From Rallus limicola (taxonomy: Eukaryota; Chordata; Aves; Gruiformes; Rallidae), in contig JAKCOZ010000002.1 of the NCBI GenBank assembly GCA_022605955.1, forward strand, positions 69,978,783 through 70,042,782: a stretch of DNA of 64,000 bases. Direction: 5' to 3'. A program made the translations under genes and the position numbers. Position 1 is the first letter of the stretch. Each line of letters begins with the position of its first letter. The notes under the pieces were generated by a model, which saw only the letters and a program-made list of their open reading frames with translations, ran no database searches and was not told where the DNA came from. Positions 1 to 12,422 of this stretch are shown here, piece after piece.

Positions 1-1981
1 TGACATTTAAGAGCTATGAAACTCCTATTTATGCTTTTGTATTCAAAATCTTATTTCAACTCTCTTTAGTTCCATGAAGGCATAGAGACTTCACAAAAAT
101 GAAAACTGAATCAGCTATTTGTTGGTTTTTAGCTTTGCAGTTTTGGTTTTTTTTTTTCTTCCTTTCTTTCCTTCTTGAAGGATAGTCTTGTAAGGAGACG
201 TAGCAGATTGTGGTGAGATGCTTCATTCTTCCAGGAAAACAGAGGTAAGGAGTAGCTAATACTAATATCTTAGTTCATAAATACCAACTATCTAAAGCTT
301 TCCTGAAAGATTTAGCTTCTGGGACCTATAAAATTAAATTAGAATTTTACATCACATAACAAGTTTTGATGGTGAATAAAGAGGTGAACTAAAAGATGTC
401 ATCCTACTTACTCTAAAAAAGACAAAACAAATTAGTCTTTCTCATAAATCTGCTATTCGAATCTATTAATTTTCAGTACTGGGCTTAATATTTTTACATG
501 CCTGACATATACAATGTTATTTTAATTTTTTTCCTTAGCTTCCTAAGCAGTCTTGTACAAAGAGAAATATTCAGGACACAGGATGATTAACTGTTGAATT
601 GGGGCATTAGGTATATAAAACTGTATTCAAGATTTTAATAATGTCAGGAATTGCTTCCTGATTGAAGATGAATGCAATGGTGGCAGTTTGATGTATTAGA
701 AGTTTCACTACTATAATTGCACTGCTGAGATGGAAAAGACATATTAGTTGACCTAGAAATTAGTGGTATAGTGAGTGACAGTGAATGTGTCATAGTAGTC
801 CTTATGGTGGTCTAGTTTTCACCTTCATTCTGCTGGTCTTTGAGATGTTGGCTAAAAGCTCTATTTCCTTTTAATAGGAAAAGATGGGCAAAGGATAGAG
901 AGTAGAGATTAAACTCAGTAGTCATGAAATGAGCACCTTATCAAGAAAACAAACAGAAGAAGGACTGGAAATATGTATCATGATAAAACAATGCAACAGA
1001 AAGGTTGGGGGGGCAGGGGGAACAAACCAAACCAAACCCCAACAAATTAAGAAGAGATAGAAAGAAAACAAAATGGTCATCTGATGAAAAGAAGCGAAAG
1101 TTGATACACAGAAAATATCTTGTGATCAGTCTTGCGGAAAGGAAGATCCAATGACTAGGGATTCAACTAGAGATATTAATAAGTTTCAGACACGACAAAG
1201 GAGAAGAACAAGGGAGGAATACAATTCAGATTCTACATCACAAGATCCATAGGCAAGCACTGAATATAGCCAATGAAAAATATTTTGAGATCCTTTATTA
1301 ATTACAGCTGATAATTTAAAGAGGATACAGAGGACAGAAAGATGCAGGAGTAAGCACTGAGGTGTAGCACAGAATCTGAGAAGGATCCTTGACTGGAGTA
1401 TGGGAGAATTCACTGATCATCCTTTATGCTGAGGTAAATTAAATTACAGATACAAAAATGCATATGCCTTGTGATTCCAGATATTCAAAAAGTGACAACT
1501 TTGGTGATATTCAGTCACATTTTTCCAAGTCCTGTCAAAGTTGATTAGAGAGTGATAAGCTCAAGGATTAGTATTGTGAGGAATATATGACTACTGGGAC
1601 CACATATGGAACAAAGGAAGTTTTTTTGATGAATTGTTTCTATCTAAGGTAATAGTAATTTAGGATTGAAGTTGGTATGAAAGAACACCTTTTACTAAAG
1701 AATATAGAGAATAGGATGAGATAAATTAATGATTTACACTTTTGGCTGTAACAATCAAGATAAGGGAAATAATGAAAATGAAGGTACAATGAGTAATTCA
1801 AAAAAGAAAATGGATGTGCTGTGCAAAACCTATTACAGTAATGTGGGTACCAAAGACATAATTAAAAGACATTACAAATCAGAATCTAAAAAATTAGGAA
1901 TTTTTATATATGTATTTATAAAAAATGTAAAATTGGTGGTCTCCTGTTGCAAAATCTTGATATAAAATCCTAGAAGAGTAG
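1..1981. other. AT-rich unique sequence, no gene seen
   Basis: No recognisable gene or transposon. A T-rich pyrimidine run lies near 143-177 and a short G-rich patch near 1003-1020. The open frames at 1186-1413 (minus) and 1729-1965 (plus) are under 80 codons, low in complexity and unlike any family I know, so I treat them as chance. Confidence 0.65.
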
Positions 1982-2335
1982 CATAGAATCATAGAATCAT
2001 TAAAAGAGATTTCAAAAGATCACGTGGTCCAAATTCTCAGAGGAAGAGGAGGCTAGATGAGATTATCTAGCACACTGTCCAATCACACCTTGAAAGCCTC
2101 CAGTGATGGGGACTCCACCACTTGTCTAGGAAGTTTTTTTTCAATTATTAACATTCTTACTGTAAAAAATTTATTTCCTATATCAAGATGAAAACTCTCC
2201 CAGTGCAATTTTTCCTCTTGCCCCTTGTCCTCTCCATGGGACTTCTTGGAAAGAGAGAGACCCTCTATTTTCTTTGTAGCTGCCATTTAAGTACTGGAAT
2301 GTTGTGATGAGGTCCTCCTTAGCCTTCTCTCATAA
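1982..2335 (-). mobile_element. CR1 LINE 3' fragment
   Basis: The left edge carries the complement of the CR1 3' terminus, two tandem copies of atagaatca. To the right the text follows the antisense CR1 3' UTR and ORF2 end: a stretch on short-term failure of the frame around 2083-2286 still encodes a degraded C-terminal ORF2 tail on the minus strand (hydrophilic, with a LHWESFHLDIGNKFFTVR-like stretch). The copy is 5' truncated, as is usual for CR1, and is clearly diverged with indels. The right edge is approximate, because similarity fades near the pyrimidine-rich ccttctct at about 2329. Confidence 0.88.
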
Positions 2336-4109
2336 TGGACAGTTTAATATCTGTTTGGGCTAAATTCACTTTGGAAATGAATAATAAAATGACATTGGTA
2401 GGAATTGCAGGTTTTGTGACCTTTGTGTTTATTTTTAGATGAAAGTTTCTTTATCAAATAGCCACTGGTAGAAACTGTCAATATGAATGGACGGCAACAG
2501 TGTCAGGTTTGGACAAAAAAACTTCACAGCTTTATCTCTCAAATCAATAAGAATAAACTGCTGATTACAGGAAACTCAAGCATTAAAAAAGAAAGTTTGA
2601 AAGGAAATATCATTAATGATTCATGACACAGACTGACTGAAAAGTAGTAAATATAGTCCTTACATGTAGTGGAGAGTTTGGGAAAGAATATAACATGGAA
2701 GATCATATTTTTAACAGTTAGATCCTGCATGCAGTGATACTGAACAAATATAGAAGATTTCAACATGGAAATTAACACAAAGTTAAAAAAACCCTATAAT
2801 GTAGGTTTATCAAAGATAGTTCGTATTAGAGATAGCAATTTTTGGCTTTGAGAGAACAATTAATTTTTGAAGAGAAGATACTTTTCTATCTCTTTTAGTA
2901 ACCACTTAATGAAGGTTCTGATGTGTTACCACACAGAAAACTAATAGTTCAAAGGGGGGAAACAGGATGAATGCAGTAACTGTAGGGAAGAAAAGCAGCT
3001 AGGAAAAGGTGAAACAATGGACTATGTTGAAAAGACAATTATTGGACTATAAATGAATACCTTTCATGAGAATCTTGGCACAGAAATAAAGACTGAGGTT
3101 AAATCTGTTGAATGCATGATGCCACACGGCCATTGTGTAGATGAATTGCAAGATGTTGGAGAGAAAATAACAGATGATCCCATGATTCAGCAAAACATAA
3201 ATCAGACAAAATTTTTAACAAACTAAGCACTTAGAACTAATCTGAATTTACTCCATAAACTTCAGTACATCAGCTGGAGAGTTCAAAATGTAGTTTTCAT
3301 TTCAGTGTGCGTGTATATTATATATATGTATACATATATACACAAATATATGAATTACCATTTTTATGCTTCTATGAAAAGCCTGAAAAACATTAAAAAC
3401 AGTTGCAGATGTGTGACTGATCATACACTAAATAACAGGATGCCTATGGTCCATTGAAGAACTAATGAGGATCTATACAAGACAGATGTAATATGATACA
3501 GGAAGGATGAACAGGATAACACACAAAGATTTAAAGATTTGGCACCTGACCTTGAAAATATGCTTAGTATTTGGTTAATCTAAATACCTATTAAAATACA
3601 TGACAGATGTATGACAGAAGACAGTATCAAACAGAAAAACCATATGGATATAAAGGATAGTCATCACTTGCAATCCCTGCTTGCCAGCTGCTGAAACCTC
3701 CTGTGTGCTGTTTAATCACCACTACACAATGTTATGCTCGTTATTTGCCAGACTGTGGGATAAAGGACACTGAGTGACAGCTTTGGTATTTGACCAAGCT
3801 TTGTGGCTGGACAAGGTTAAATGAATGGCATCTTGGGACTGATGTTAGAAATAGTTCTAAGCAGTTTCTTTTGCCCACTGAAGAAGGGAGCCTCTGCAGT
3901 GACAGCAACGGCCAGTAAGACAAAATGCCCAGTGGTCAGTGGAAGACTGATTCTGAAAGAAGACACCAGTAAAAATATGTTTTTTCTAGTGATGAGGAAT
4001 TATTAATACAATTGTTTAATAACATTTGTCATCTAAACTTCTCTATTCATTAATGTGCAAGAGGGAATTCCAACTGATTTTGGTACAACGATAGGGTAAT
4101 AGGACAACC
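2336..4109. other. AT-rich unique sequence, no gene seen
   Basis: Apart from the AT microsatellite at 3311-3352, I see nothing I can name. Short open frames on both strands at 3741-4006 overlap one another and have no recognisable domain. Confidence 0.6.
3311..3352. repeat. AT-rich microsatellite
   Basis: Imperfect alternating TA/TATG/CATA run of about 40 bp, partly self-complementary. Simple repeat of low information content. Confidence 0.85.
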
Positions 4110-4651
4110 ATAGAATAGAATCATAGAGTCACCTGGGTTGGAAGACACCTTTAAGATCATTGAGTCCAACCACAGCCTAACCCTGACTAGTCTACCTCTA
4201 GATCATGTTCTTAAGCACTTCATCTACACTCCTTTTAAATACCTCCAGGAATGGTGGCTCCACCAGCTTCCTGGGCAGCCTATTCCAATGCCTGACAACC
4301 CTTCCTGATACCTAACCTAAATCTCCCCTGGTGCAATTTAAAGCCATTTCCTCTTGTCCTATCACTTGTCACCCAAGAGAAGAGACCAACCATAACATCT
4401 CTGCAAACAACTTGCAGGTAGTTATAAACAGCAATAAGGTCTCCCCTCACACTCCTTTTCTCAAGACTAAAAAGCCGCAGCTCCCTCAGCCATTCTTCAT
4501 AGGACTTGTGCTCCAGACACTTCGCCAGCTTTCTCACCTTCCTCTGGACACGCTCCAGCACCTCAATGTCCTTCCTGTAGTGAGGGGCCCAAAACTGAAC
4601 ACAGTACTCGAAGTGCAGCCTCACCAGAGCTGAGTACAACAGACCAGAGAA
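4110..4651 (-). mobile_element. CR1 LINE, 5'-truncated, with ORF2 C-terminal remnant
   Basis: Antisense CR1 of about 540 bp. The left edge has the complement of the CR1 3' terminus (atagaatcatagagtcacc). From about 4633 down to about 4330 the minus strand encodes the RT C-terminal region seen in avian CR1: [17 protein letters not shown], then [34 protein letters not shown] and [16 protein letters not shown]. After that the frame departs from the family, since the last part of ORF2 is lost through an indel near 4310. Similarity stops abruptly near 4651, which is the 5' truncation point. This is not a host gene and is very unlikely to be mobile. Confidence 0.95.
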
Positions 4652-5212
4652 CCAGTGGTCTTCTGTGAGAGTAAACAGAGAGGCTGGTTTATTTAATCTA
4701 GCCAAATGAAAGTTTGAAGGTGACGACTGAATGTCCCATGGACTACACACCAGCTATGGTGAAGACTCTTTGCAATTCAAAGGAGCAAATTCAAAACAAG
4801 AAAAAGTAGATGTACATGTTGCAAAAAATAACTTTTGTTGGAAATTAAGGGAGAAAAAAAATGTTTCCTATTTTCAGTGCAATGACCTTCCAAAATAAGT
4901 TAGAGTGGTATAGAGACAAGCCATTTAACAAGCTTTGAGGTAGAATTTAATACACACAAGAATAAGATTATGTGTTAAAGATGGTAGTAAGGTAATGCAG
5001 TGTTCAGTGCCAGGACCATTTTGTTGTTTTTCTTATAACTTTGTTCTTGCAAATAAATAATTTACTTCATTCATACCATTCCCAAAATATTTGCCTTCTG
5101 TTTAAAATATAAATCAAATTCCAGCTCTTGTGCCTTTATTTCTGTTATATACTGTTGCAGTTTGCTGTAGCTGTGCTGCTTAGATGGCTTTTGCAAAGCA
5201 GCAGTTACAGTT
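4652..5212. other. Unique sequence between CR1 and LTR
   Basis: AT-rich, with an A-run near 4854-4861. The last 50-60 bases (from about 5153) could belong to the LTR that follows, because the 5' edge of that LTR is not fixed by a target-site duplication. Confidence 0.5.
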
Positions 5213-5828
5213 TGTTGTGAGTTCCCAACAGTAAACAAGAGCTAAAAGTCACTTTTGACCAATCACAGAAGGATTCATAGCACCTCTGTGAATCACATAT
5301 TCGAGAAAAAAAACCTGCAGGCCGGCGCACTTTGCCACCCGAACGCAGAGTGGGAAGATGTGACCAGCTGCAGCGATAGCCAAGGCCAGGCCCTGAAGGA
5401 GAGGGGGGGAAAAGGAATGTGCAAAACAAGTTTCCCCTGCAGCTCATGGAGAAGACCATGGTGAAGCAGGTTGTCCCCTTGCAGCCCATGGATGAGGACA
5501 GGGAGCAGAGACATCTACACCCTGTGAAGAGATTGATCCACGCCTCAGCAGGTTTGCCGGGGGACTTGTGACTTTTGCAGGGAGCCAGGCCAGGGGAGCC
5601 CGGGCCCAAATGTCAGAACCCAATGGAAGGAAGTCCTGCTGAGAGGCCTGAGGTGAGGAGATGACTCCCGGATGGAGAGGACGCACGCTGCAGAAGTTCG
5701 TGGATACAACTCTTTTGTGGGTGGGACCCCACGGTGCCGTAAGGGAAGTGTGTGTGTGGGTGTGTGGAATGCCCCCCCCCCCAGCTGAGACAGAAGACAG
5801 CTCGGGTGGAATGGACTGAAACCCCCCC

Positions 5829-6112
5829 ACTCCACATTCCCTGCCCCTCCTGGTGCTGCGATGGGAGGGAAGAAGGAAGCGAAATTGATGATTAAAGCTA
5901 AGGGTGCTAAGAGGCAAGGGGTGGGGGGAAGTAGAAGTGTTAAGATCTGGGGAAGGAAAGCACCTGGTACCACTGGAACCTCACTCGCCATTCCCTGCCC
6001 CTCCCCACGCCATGTTGGGGGGGGGGGGGGGGGGAAGAAGGGAATAAGACCATGATGAAGTTTAAGTTTGCTAAGAAGGGGAGGGATGGGGGGAAGGCGC
6101 TTTAAGACCTGG
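5829..6112 (+). repeat. Internal tandem duplication in the LTR
   Basis: Copy 1 is 5829-5950 and copy 2 is 5982-6112. Both open with an attccctgcccctcc block, pass through a purine-rich G-run region with gctaag, and close with taagatctgg / taagacctgg. About 31 bp separate the copies. Copy 2 carries an 18-base G run (6017-6034). The family form I remember has one such block, so this may be a private or subfamily duplication. Confidence 0.8.
6017..6034 (+). repeat. G18 homopolymer
   Basis: Uninterrupted run of 18 G, followed within 60 bases by further G tracts (gggaa, gggg, ggg, gggggg up to about 6094). Four-tract G-quadruplex potential is visible. The exact length may be a sequencing or assembly estimate. 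A C11 run is at 5772-5782. Confidence 0.9.
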
Positions 6113-6359
6113 CCACTTCTTACTCTTATCTTGTTCCGGTTCATTGGGTATATTAGTCATAGTTGTAATAAATCACTTTTCTTTCTTTTATTCTGTGCCG
6201 AGTCTGTTTTGCCCATTGCACTAGTTGGAGAGTGATCCCTCTGGCCTTATCTCAGGGCCTGAGCCTCCAAAAACATATTTTCTCCCCTTTTCAGCTGAAG
6301 GGGGGAATGAGCAAGCGGCTTGGTGGGCAATTGGCCTCTGGCCAGGGCCAAAGCCACCA

Positions 6360-9300
6360 TTTATACCTATTGTCTCTTTCTAGTTGGTACAAATCAAAAT
6401 CTGCCATTCCTTGAAGTCCTTGGTACAAGAAAAGAGGCAGCAAAGAAAAATGGGGTAAGGTCTAGGACATCTTCAGCTTAGGATATATTACATGGAAAAC
6501 CTGGAGCTACAAACACACTCTTCTGTACTCTACCATAACACCTGAGGATAACAGAAAGCAAGAGGCCTGGAGCAAATTTTATTTTAAAACTATGTAGTAA
6601 AATGTTGGAGGCTATATAAAAAACTACTATGACTTTTGTGATGTTGCCAGGTGAGTTTTGCTGTGCTATTTTTATTGCAGTCTTTTGCTGCACGTGGAGA
6701 TGACTAATGCATACTTTTTAGTGTATCTATGTATCATATCACTTACCTACTGGAAATGCCTAATGACAACACATGATGATATCAAGATTAACAACCTCCT
6801 AATTAATACCAGAGAGCACATTTGCAATCAAATGGTCTCTATCAATGAGGCATGTGGAGAACATTTTGTACATGAGTTCAGCAGTTCATGGAGTAGTGCC
6901 ATTACTGACATAAAACCACACATTATTCACTTCATGAGTTCTGTTGCAGTGTTTCAGAAAGCTTAATCTTATATAAAATGGTATTTCTCATGTCTTAAAA
7001 TAGATACTTGTAATATGGCTGAGAATTTGCACATTGGCAGCGAACCTTGAGTACCCTGTGAAACAGAATGCAATACAGTACAATCTCTACTCCATGGCTG
7101 CCGGTGGAGAAAGGTCAGTGGACATTTTGCCCATTATTCAGATGAAGACGCAGATGTAGAAATTAATAACTACTGTGTTGCTTTGGAAAAATAAGCCCAC
7201 CATTAACACAGAGTGATACAGTGGATGGAGGATTTGCTACTTCTGCCATTTCTGACTTTATATTTGGAGATAAATATTTCTTACTGTCTTTAGGCACAAT
7301 TTGTGAAACTTTCTGAAGTGACCTTTTTCATAAACAAAGACGCATCTATTTTTTTTTAATATACACTGTTTCTTATTTAATTTATTCTCATAAACATAGT
7401 TTTGAAAAAATTAATGATTGCTTTTTCATTATTAACTGAATAATTAGTTCATCTTTAACCTTATACTGCTCTCCTGGAACACTAAGAACTGGTTTTGACT
7501 CATGAAGGTACACAGTTCTGTAATACTGCACAGAAGACTGTAACAGATTTTAGGATAACAATTATTTAATAACAAGAAAGAACTTTAAAGAGTGCAAGTG
7601 CTATGCAAACTATTCTAGCTGCATTCATGATCTCAGTTGCTGCAAGTGGTCCTTTTCTATATGTGTGAGAGTCCTTATGGGCTTGTTAATAAAAAAGATT
7701 GCTTCTATATAAATAAACAAGTAGGTACTAGATCAAAGTACAAGTATATAGCAGAGAAGAATATAGGCCATCATTGCTGAGGTTTACAAAACCTGCAGCT
7801 TCAAATACCAGCTCTGTGCCTGTTCTCAAGGATCTCTGATGAAAACCTCTCCCTGAAATCCCTGCTGTGAGCTCCTGCATTCCCAGGGATTTAGTTGTGT
7901 GGGTTGCAAAGGACCTTGAGTCCAGCCCTGATGTGCCTCAGCTGTGTTACCTTGACTCACACTGCGGAGAAGGAGCCTGTAGAGACAGGAAAAGGTAAAA
8001 GCTACAGAAGCAGGACTGCTGAGACAAGGATCATTAATAAATTGAGAAGAAAACCAACAGCAATGAATGGTATAAAGCCCAAAAAGAAAACAGGGAAGCT
8101 AGTTAGTTTTGCTGGGGTTCACTGGGTTGAGTTAACAGTGCCTCCACTTGATGGGAGACAGCAGCTCAGCAACATCCAAGACCAGTCTCATGTAGCTACA
8201 GAAGCTAACCCTTTTGCCCTGGAGGACACCTTTCTGGCATGCTGTCCTGTATGGTCTCAGTGTGCCATTTCAGAGGAGATAAGCACAACAATGCTTGGCC
8301 AAACAGCCCTAAAACTCCTTTAAAGTTGTCTATACTCCACTTGCAGTCTCTTCACACCTGGTTAAATGCGCCTGGACAAAGACTCTCAAAGGAGGGTCTA
8401 TAACATCAGGATGAATGTGTTTCTTCATAGAGGCCAGGTGGCAACATCTGGCAAGGTTCAACTCCTTAGAGCATGTAGCTTTCTATTTATAAGTCAGGAT
8501 CTTAGTCAAAGAAAATGGAAAGACCTTTTCTCTCTGTGCCTTACTGAAGTGCAGACTCAAAGGACAGCAGGCACTTTTATGTTCATCACCCAGTTGGTGC
8601 CACTCTGCAGCTTTTCTGTTAACCACCCACACGCTCCTAGGACTTTTCTGCCTGAGCTCAGCTCTAAGAGCACTGCAAAACTTAAATTTCAAATGTCATG
8701 AACAATGGCTTTCAGCACTGAGGAAGTAAAACTATTTCTCATCTGGAGGATGACTGTAGAAAAATGTGATTTCAGTTAGCACATTGACAAAAAATCCCAG
8801 GACTGCCTACAGAAGCTTTAAATGAGGCCAAAGGAAAGATATATGCAGTTTTTCAAACAATGACAGTTGAGCACTGAATGTATTTCTGAATGATAAAGGA
8901 ATGGGGAGAAGTAAAGAAATGATTGTAGCAGGACAAACTGGTAAATGAATGTTGGCATTAGTCTGAAGGTTTGGGAAACTGGACTAAAACAGGGCTGAAA
9001 CTGTCTTGTTTATTACAGATGAACTGCTGTGGCCTGCTCAAAAGCAGTATAGGCATGACTCTTTAATGTGTAATGCACCTCTGTGAATTGATGTTGACCT
9101 TACCCCTGGCATTTGGCTTCAGCATTCTCTTTCCCTTGTTTCATTAATGAATCTTCTCTCCCTTTGTAATTATCGTTGGTAAATGATTGCATGCTCAGAT
9201 GAAGAATCCTTTTTATTTTTTTCATTTTTTTTTACAGTGAATGGGGCTGGAGGCTTTACTTTTTCCTATTTGATACATGTAATTATAACATAAATATATC

Positions 9301-10049
9301 TGCCTCATTAACATAACAGCTGGTCTACTTCCTTGTCACATTTCAAAATGACAATTTCCATTTTAATCTTATGATCCTTCTAGTATAATGATTTATCTTT
9401 ATGAAAAGACATAATTAATTGAAAGTGTCACAGTAACTAATACATTCTTGCACTCATGTGTCTCTGTTTTCATGGCATGATATATTCTTTACTGCCTTAT
9501 TTACCCATGTAATATAGATTCTCTTAAAGAAAAAGAACAAAAATGCATATCAGTAAATACTGCTAGCTAGTTTTAATATTTATTTTTGGGAAAGGACCTT
9601 TGTCTATTCTTTCTCATGCATCCAAAGAAAAACATGCCCCTTTGAAAAATCATAATTTTATGCACATCCCTGAATTGCCATCAGAGAGCCATTCCATACA
9701 TCACCTGCTGCCTCCTTTCCCTTTTGAGCATTTTAGTGTTTTGGTGAGGGCTTTCCTCTTGACTTCCAGAGCAGCATTGTCACAAGTCAGAGCTGATCTG
9801 TCTTCTAAGGCATATTGATCTTGTCTCTATCCCATAGCAAGGAACAAATGCAGTCTTTTCAGTGTAGAAATCTGAATACAGGTGCAGCACTGTAAGTTTG
9901 TGTTCTGCGCCTATTATAGGAAATAATACACATATTTTCTGAATCTGGTTGTCCTTAAGGACCAGAGCATCATGTCTTTGGGATCACAAGTCAAATGTTA
10001 TTTTGTCCTGTTTAATTGTCCTGGATGTGTAAGCTATGATAATTCTAAA
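6360..10049. other. Unique sequence, no gene seen
   Basis: Mostly AT-rich. Slightly higher GC at about 7780-8340 and 8540-8680, where open frames of 142 codons (7895-8323) and 111 codons (8366-8701) occur. Neither has a domain I recognise, a convincing splice context or a codon pattern that stands out, so I do not call them genes. No CR1 or LTR text was recognised. Confidence 0.6.
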
Positions 10050-10127
10050 TACATATATATATGTATGTATGTATGTATTTTTATATGTACTATATAAATA
10101 CATATGTGTGTGTGTGTATATATATAA
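10050..10127. repeat. Compound TA/TATG/TG microsatellite
   Basis: Runs of (TA)n, (TATG)4, then (TG)7 and (TA)5. The minus-strand open frames here (peptides rich in YTHTH) are translations of the repeat, not genes. Confidence 0.92.
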
Positions 10128-10959
10128 TCTGGTATATTGCACTGCTGAGTTAAAGATTTTTCTTTGCAATTATATATATAATAAAGTTGCATGAAAATAC
10201 CAAAATACATCAGTTGTCTCATTATTTTATTGACTTTAAAGTATTTTTCCTGATTTATTAGGCCTCTGGTAATATTAAGCCCTAGTTCTTTAATTTTTCT
10301 TTTCTTACTTACTTTTCCCATTGGTATAATTTTTAGGTCAGAAAGTTCTGATTCATGATTTTGTCCTAAATATAATTTAAAAGTTGTAGATGTCTGAGCT
10401 TTTAGTGTGTTTTTCCACAACGGAATGAAATACCTGTTTATATTTGGAAAGCTGGTTCTGGATTCGGCTTTTTAAAGTAGAATTTGAAAGATTTATTTTC
10501 TGTGTTGCTTTTACTTACTTGGGATGCAAAACTTCCTGGGACTCTGAGAATGGCACTTTATAAATGAAATTTACTATTATGGCTGTTTTCTCCACAGTGA
10601 AAGCTATTGTTAATGACAACTGATTTGTAGCCTTACACCTCCATGTCCACTATTATAATATTCCAAACATCTCCTTTTGTGCTCAGTTGGTTCACTGGTT
10701 GACAGAAGTTTGTTCAGCATAGATATTTTAGAATAATAATAATCTGTATACAAACAAAACAACATCTATATCAACTGAGGATGTATTTTTAAAAGCTTCA
10801 TTTTCTTAGAACACAAATAACTTGAAGAAGTTGAAAAATTAAGGTCATATGTTTAGCTGCTTTTAATATTCTATATTCATTTGTTTAAATGAAGCTTTGG
10901 CTGTTCTTAAATGTGAATCCTCGAATGTCTGTCTCCTACCTGGTATGTCTCAATGAGGA
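10128..10959. other. AT-rich unique sequence, no gene seen
   Basis: No recognisable feature. An aataataataat-like stretch lies at 10733-10742. Confidence 0.6.
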
Positions 10960-11023
10960 ATTACCATTCAGGATGGGCTGATTTTATGAATGGTAATCAG
11001 AGATTACCATTCATAATGAGCTG
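10960..11023. repeat. Perfect 13-bp hairpin plus a third, direct copy
   Basis: The arm ATGAATGGTAATC (10986-10998) and the arm GATTACCATTCAT (11002-11014) are exact reverse complements separated by only AGA. A third copy of the right arm starts at 10960. The 21-bp segments 10960-10980 and 11003-11023 match as direct repeats with three differences. The arrangement fits a template-switch or fold-back event. It is too short for a pre-miRNA hairpin. Confidence 0.9.
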
Positions 11024-12348
11024 GTGAGTCAATGTGTATGTGTGACTGTGAGTGCTAGAAGTAACTTGGAAACGTAAGTCATAGAGAATATTAAACCTTT
11101 AAGAAATTTGCTAGAAGTCTAGTTACAATGAAAGCATAACTTCAAATTAGAAGTTTTTAAATAGTGTGTTGTTCTGATTTCATTATTACTTAGCATAAGA
11201 CAAGAAATTAAAAGGTTTCATTGTAATATAAATTCTGTACAAAACCATGTTGTGCATTAATGCATAACCCTCAGGTTTATGGATTACCTCTTAATGAAGT
11301 AGCATTATTTGTTATGGCTGAGATGGTCTAGAAGACTGCATTAACTTTGTGAATCTTAGATGGCTTACTGCATTCCAACTGTATATTTCTGTAGGCTGCC
11401 TGAATAGTTAAAAGGAGTTTATGAAGGCTGTGTTAAGAAACCTGAAAGACAGAGTAAGCAGCTGATACAAGTCAGCCTTACGTGCTCTATTTCATACAAT
11501 GTAAGAACAGATGGAACAACTTTTTGGGGAGAAGTTGGTTAACTGCCTATATTTAGCATAAGAGCCTTGATGTAATGTAGGAAACATTTTCCTTCTGGAT
11601 AAAATAATTCTTTAACAATAGCCAAGTTGACCTAAAATTACTCAATATGTCCTTCTGAAAAAAAAAAAAACAAAACAACCAACAAACCCTGGGAAAGAGT
11701 AGATTAATAAAACCTGGAAGAAAGTGATACAGATTCTGTTTCTTTCTCTTCCCACCTCATGCTTACAGCATTCATCTCAGTTGATGGAGGCACAAAATCA
11801 ATTTTCTCCCCTGCTTGAAAGGGATTAATCCCATACTGTAACAAGGATTCCTTCACACAATGCTGTGATGTATTTTGAGGTGGGTTACATTCAGTGTCTC
11901 CCCTTGACTGTGACCCTGTAAGTATTGGGTATGTATCAAGATGACTGGCTCTAGAAGCTGAATCTGTTAAGAGTGCTTCAATCATTCCTCCAGGTTTCAC
12001 AGACTTTGTCTTCTGAGTCTAGTATTTTATTATACGGTACTTAACACACTCTGGAGGTAGATGAAATCTGACGAGCCAGAGGACAACTGTGAATTTGGGT
12101 CAGGCACCATGATGGAGTAGGTATGTGGAGGATATACAAATCATGGGGTCTGGAGTATGTGACAGGACAGTTGTCATCAGCATCACCATATTAACCCTTC
12201 AGTTATGTGAATGGTATTTAATCAGGGTATCGTTAATTTCTTTTTTTCAGAATATTTTCAAAAGAGAAATAAAATTCTTGCCTTTCATATAAAGAAAACA
12301 TTGCATCCCATCTACAGCTATTATCTTTTGCTTTGCATTTGTGAATTT
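11024..12348. other. Unique sequence, no gene seen
   Basis: A12 run near 11659-11670 followed by caaaacaacc. The minus-strand open frame at 11704-12000 (98 codons) has no recognised domain. Confidence 0.6.
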
Positions 12349-12422
12349 GTATATATCTAGTTTTATGTGTGTGAAATATATGTATACATGCATATATATG
12401 TACATAAACATCTATATGTATA
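12349..12422. repeat. AT-rich microsatellite-like tract
   Basis: Imperfect TATA/TGTG/CATA run, similar in style to the tract at 10050. Degenerate. Confidence 0.75.

Larger units (their letters stand above)
5213..6359 (+). mobile_element. ERVL-type LTR (GC-rich family), probably solo
   Basis: About 1.15 kb, GC-rich and CpG-bearing in an AT-rich setting. The text follows a well-known avian LTR family. The 5' part has the ctgcaggccggcgc block near 5315. It is followed by serial cagcccatgga-type units (about 5430-5560). The 3' part has the R/U5 block: AATAAA at 6167-6172, then gagtctgttttgcccat, then a gagtgatccctctggcc block, and the end ttggtgggcaa...gccacca. No gag, pol or env sequence flanks it, so it is best read as a solo LTR from LTR-LTR recombination. 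Two copies of a 122-131 bp unit lie inside (listed separately). The 5' edge is approximate; I found no matching 5-bp target-site duplication. Confidence 0.85.

Noticed and set aside
4331..4633. 100-codon plus-strand open frame
   Set aside because: It is antisense to the CR1 ORF2 remnant, which explains it.
5444..6144. Long minus-strand open frames (157 and 199 codons)
   Set aside because: They run antisense through the GC-rich LTR and its G/C homopolymers. Proline- and serine-rich peptides there come from base composition.
10034..10420. 128-codon minus-strand frame with a YTHTH-rich end
   Set aside because: It is largely a translation of the TA/TG microsatellite.
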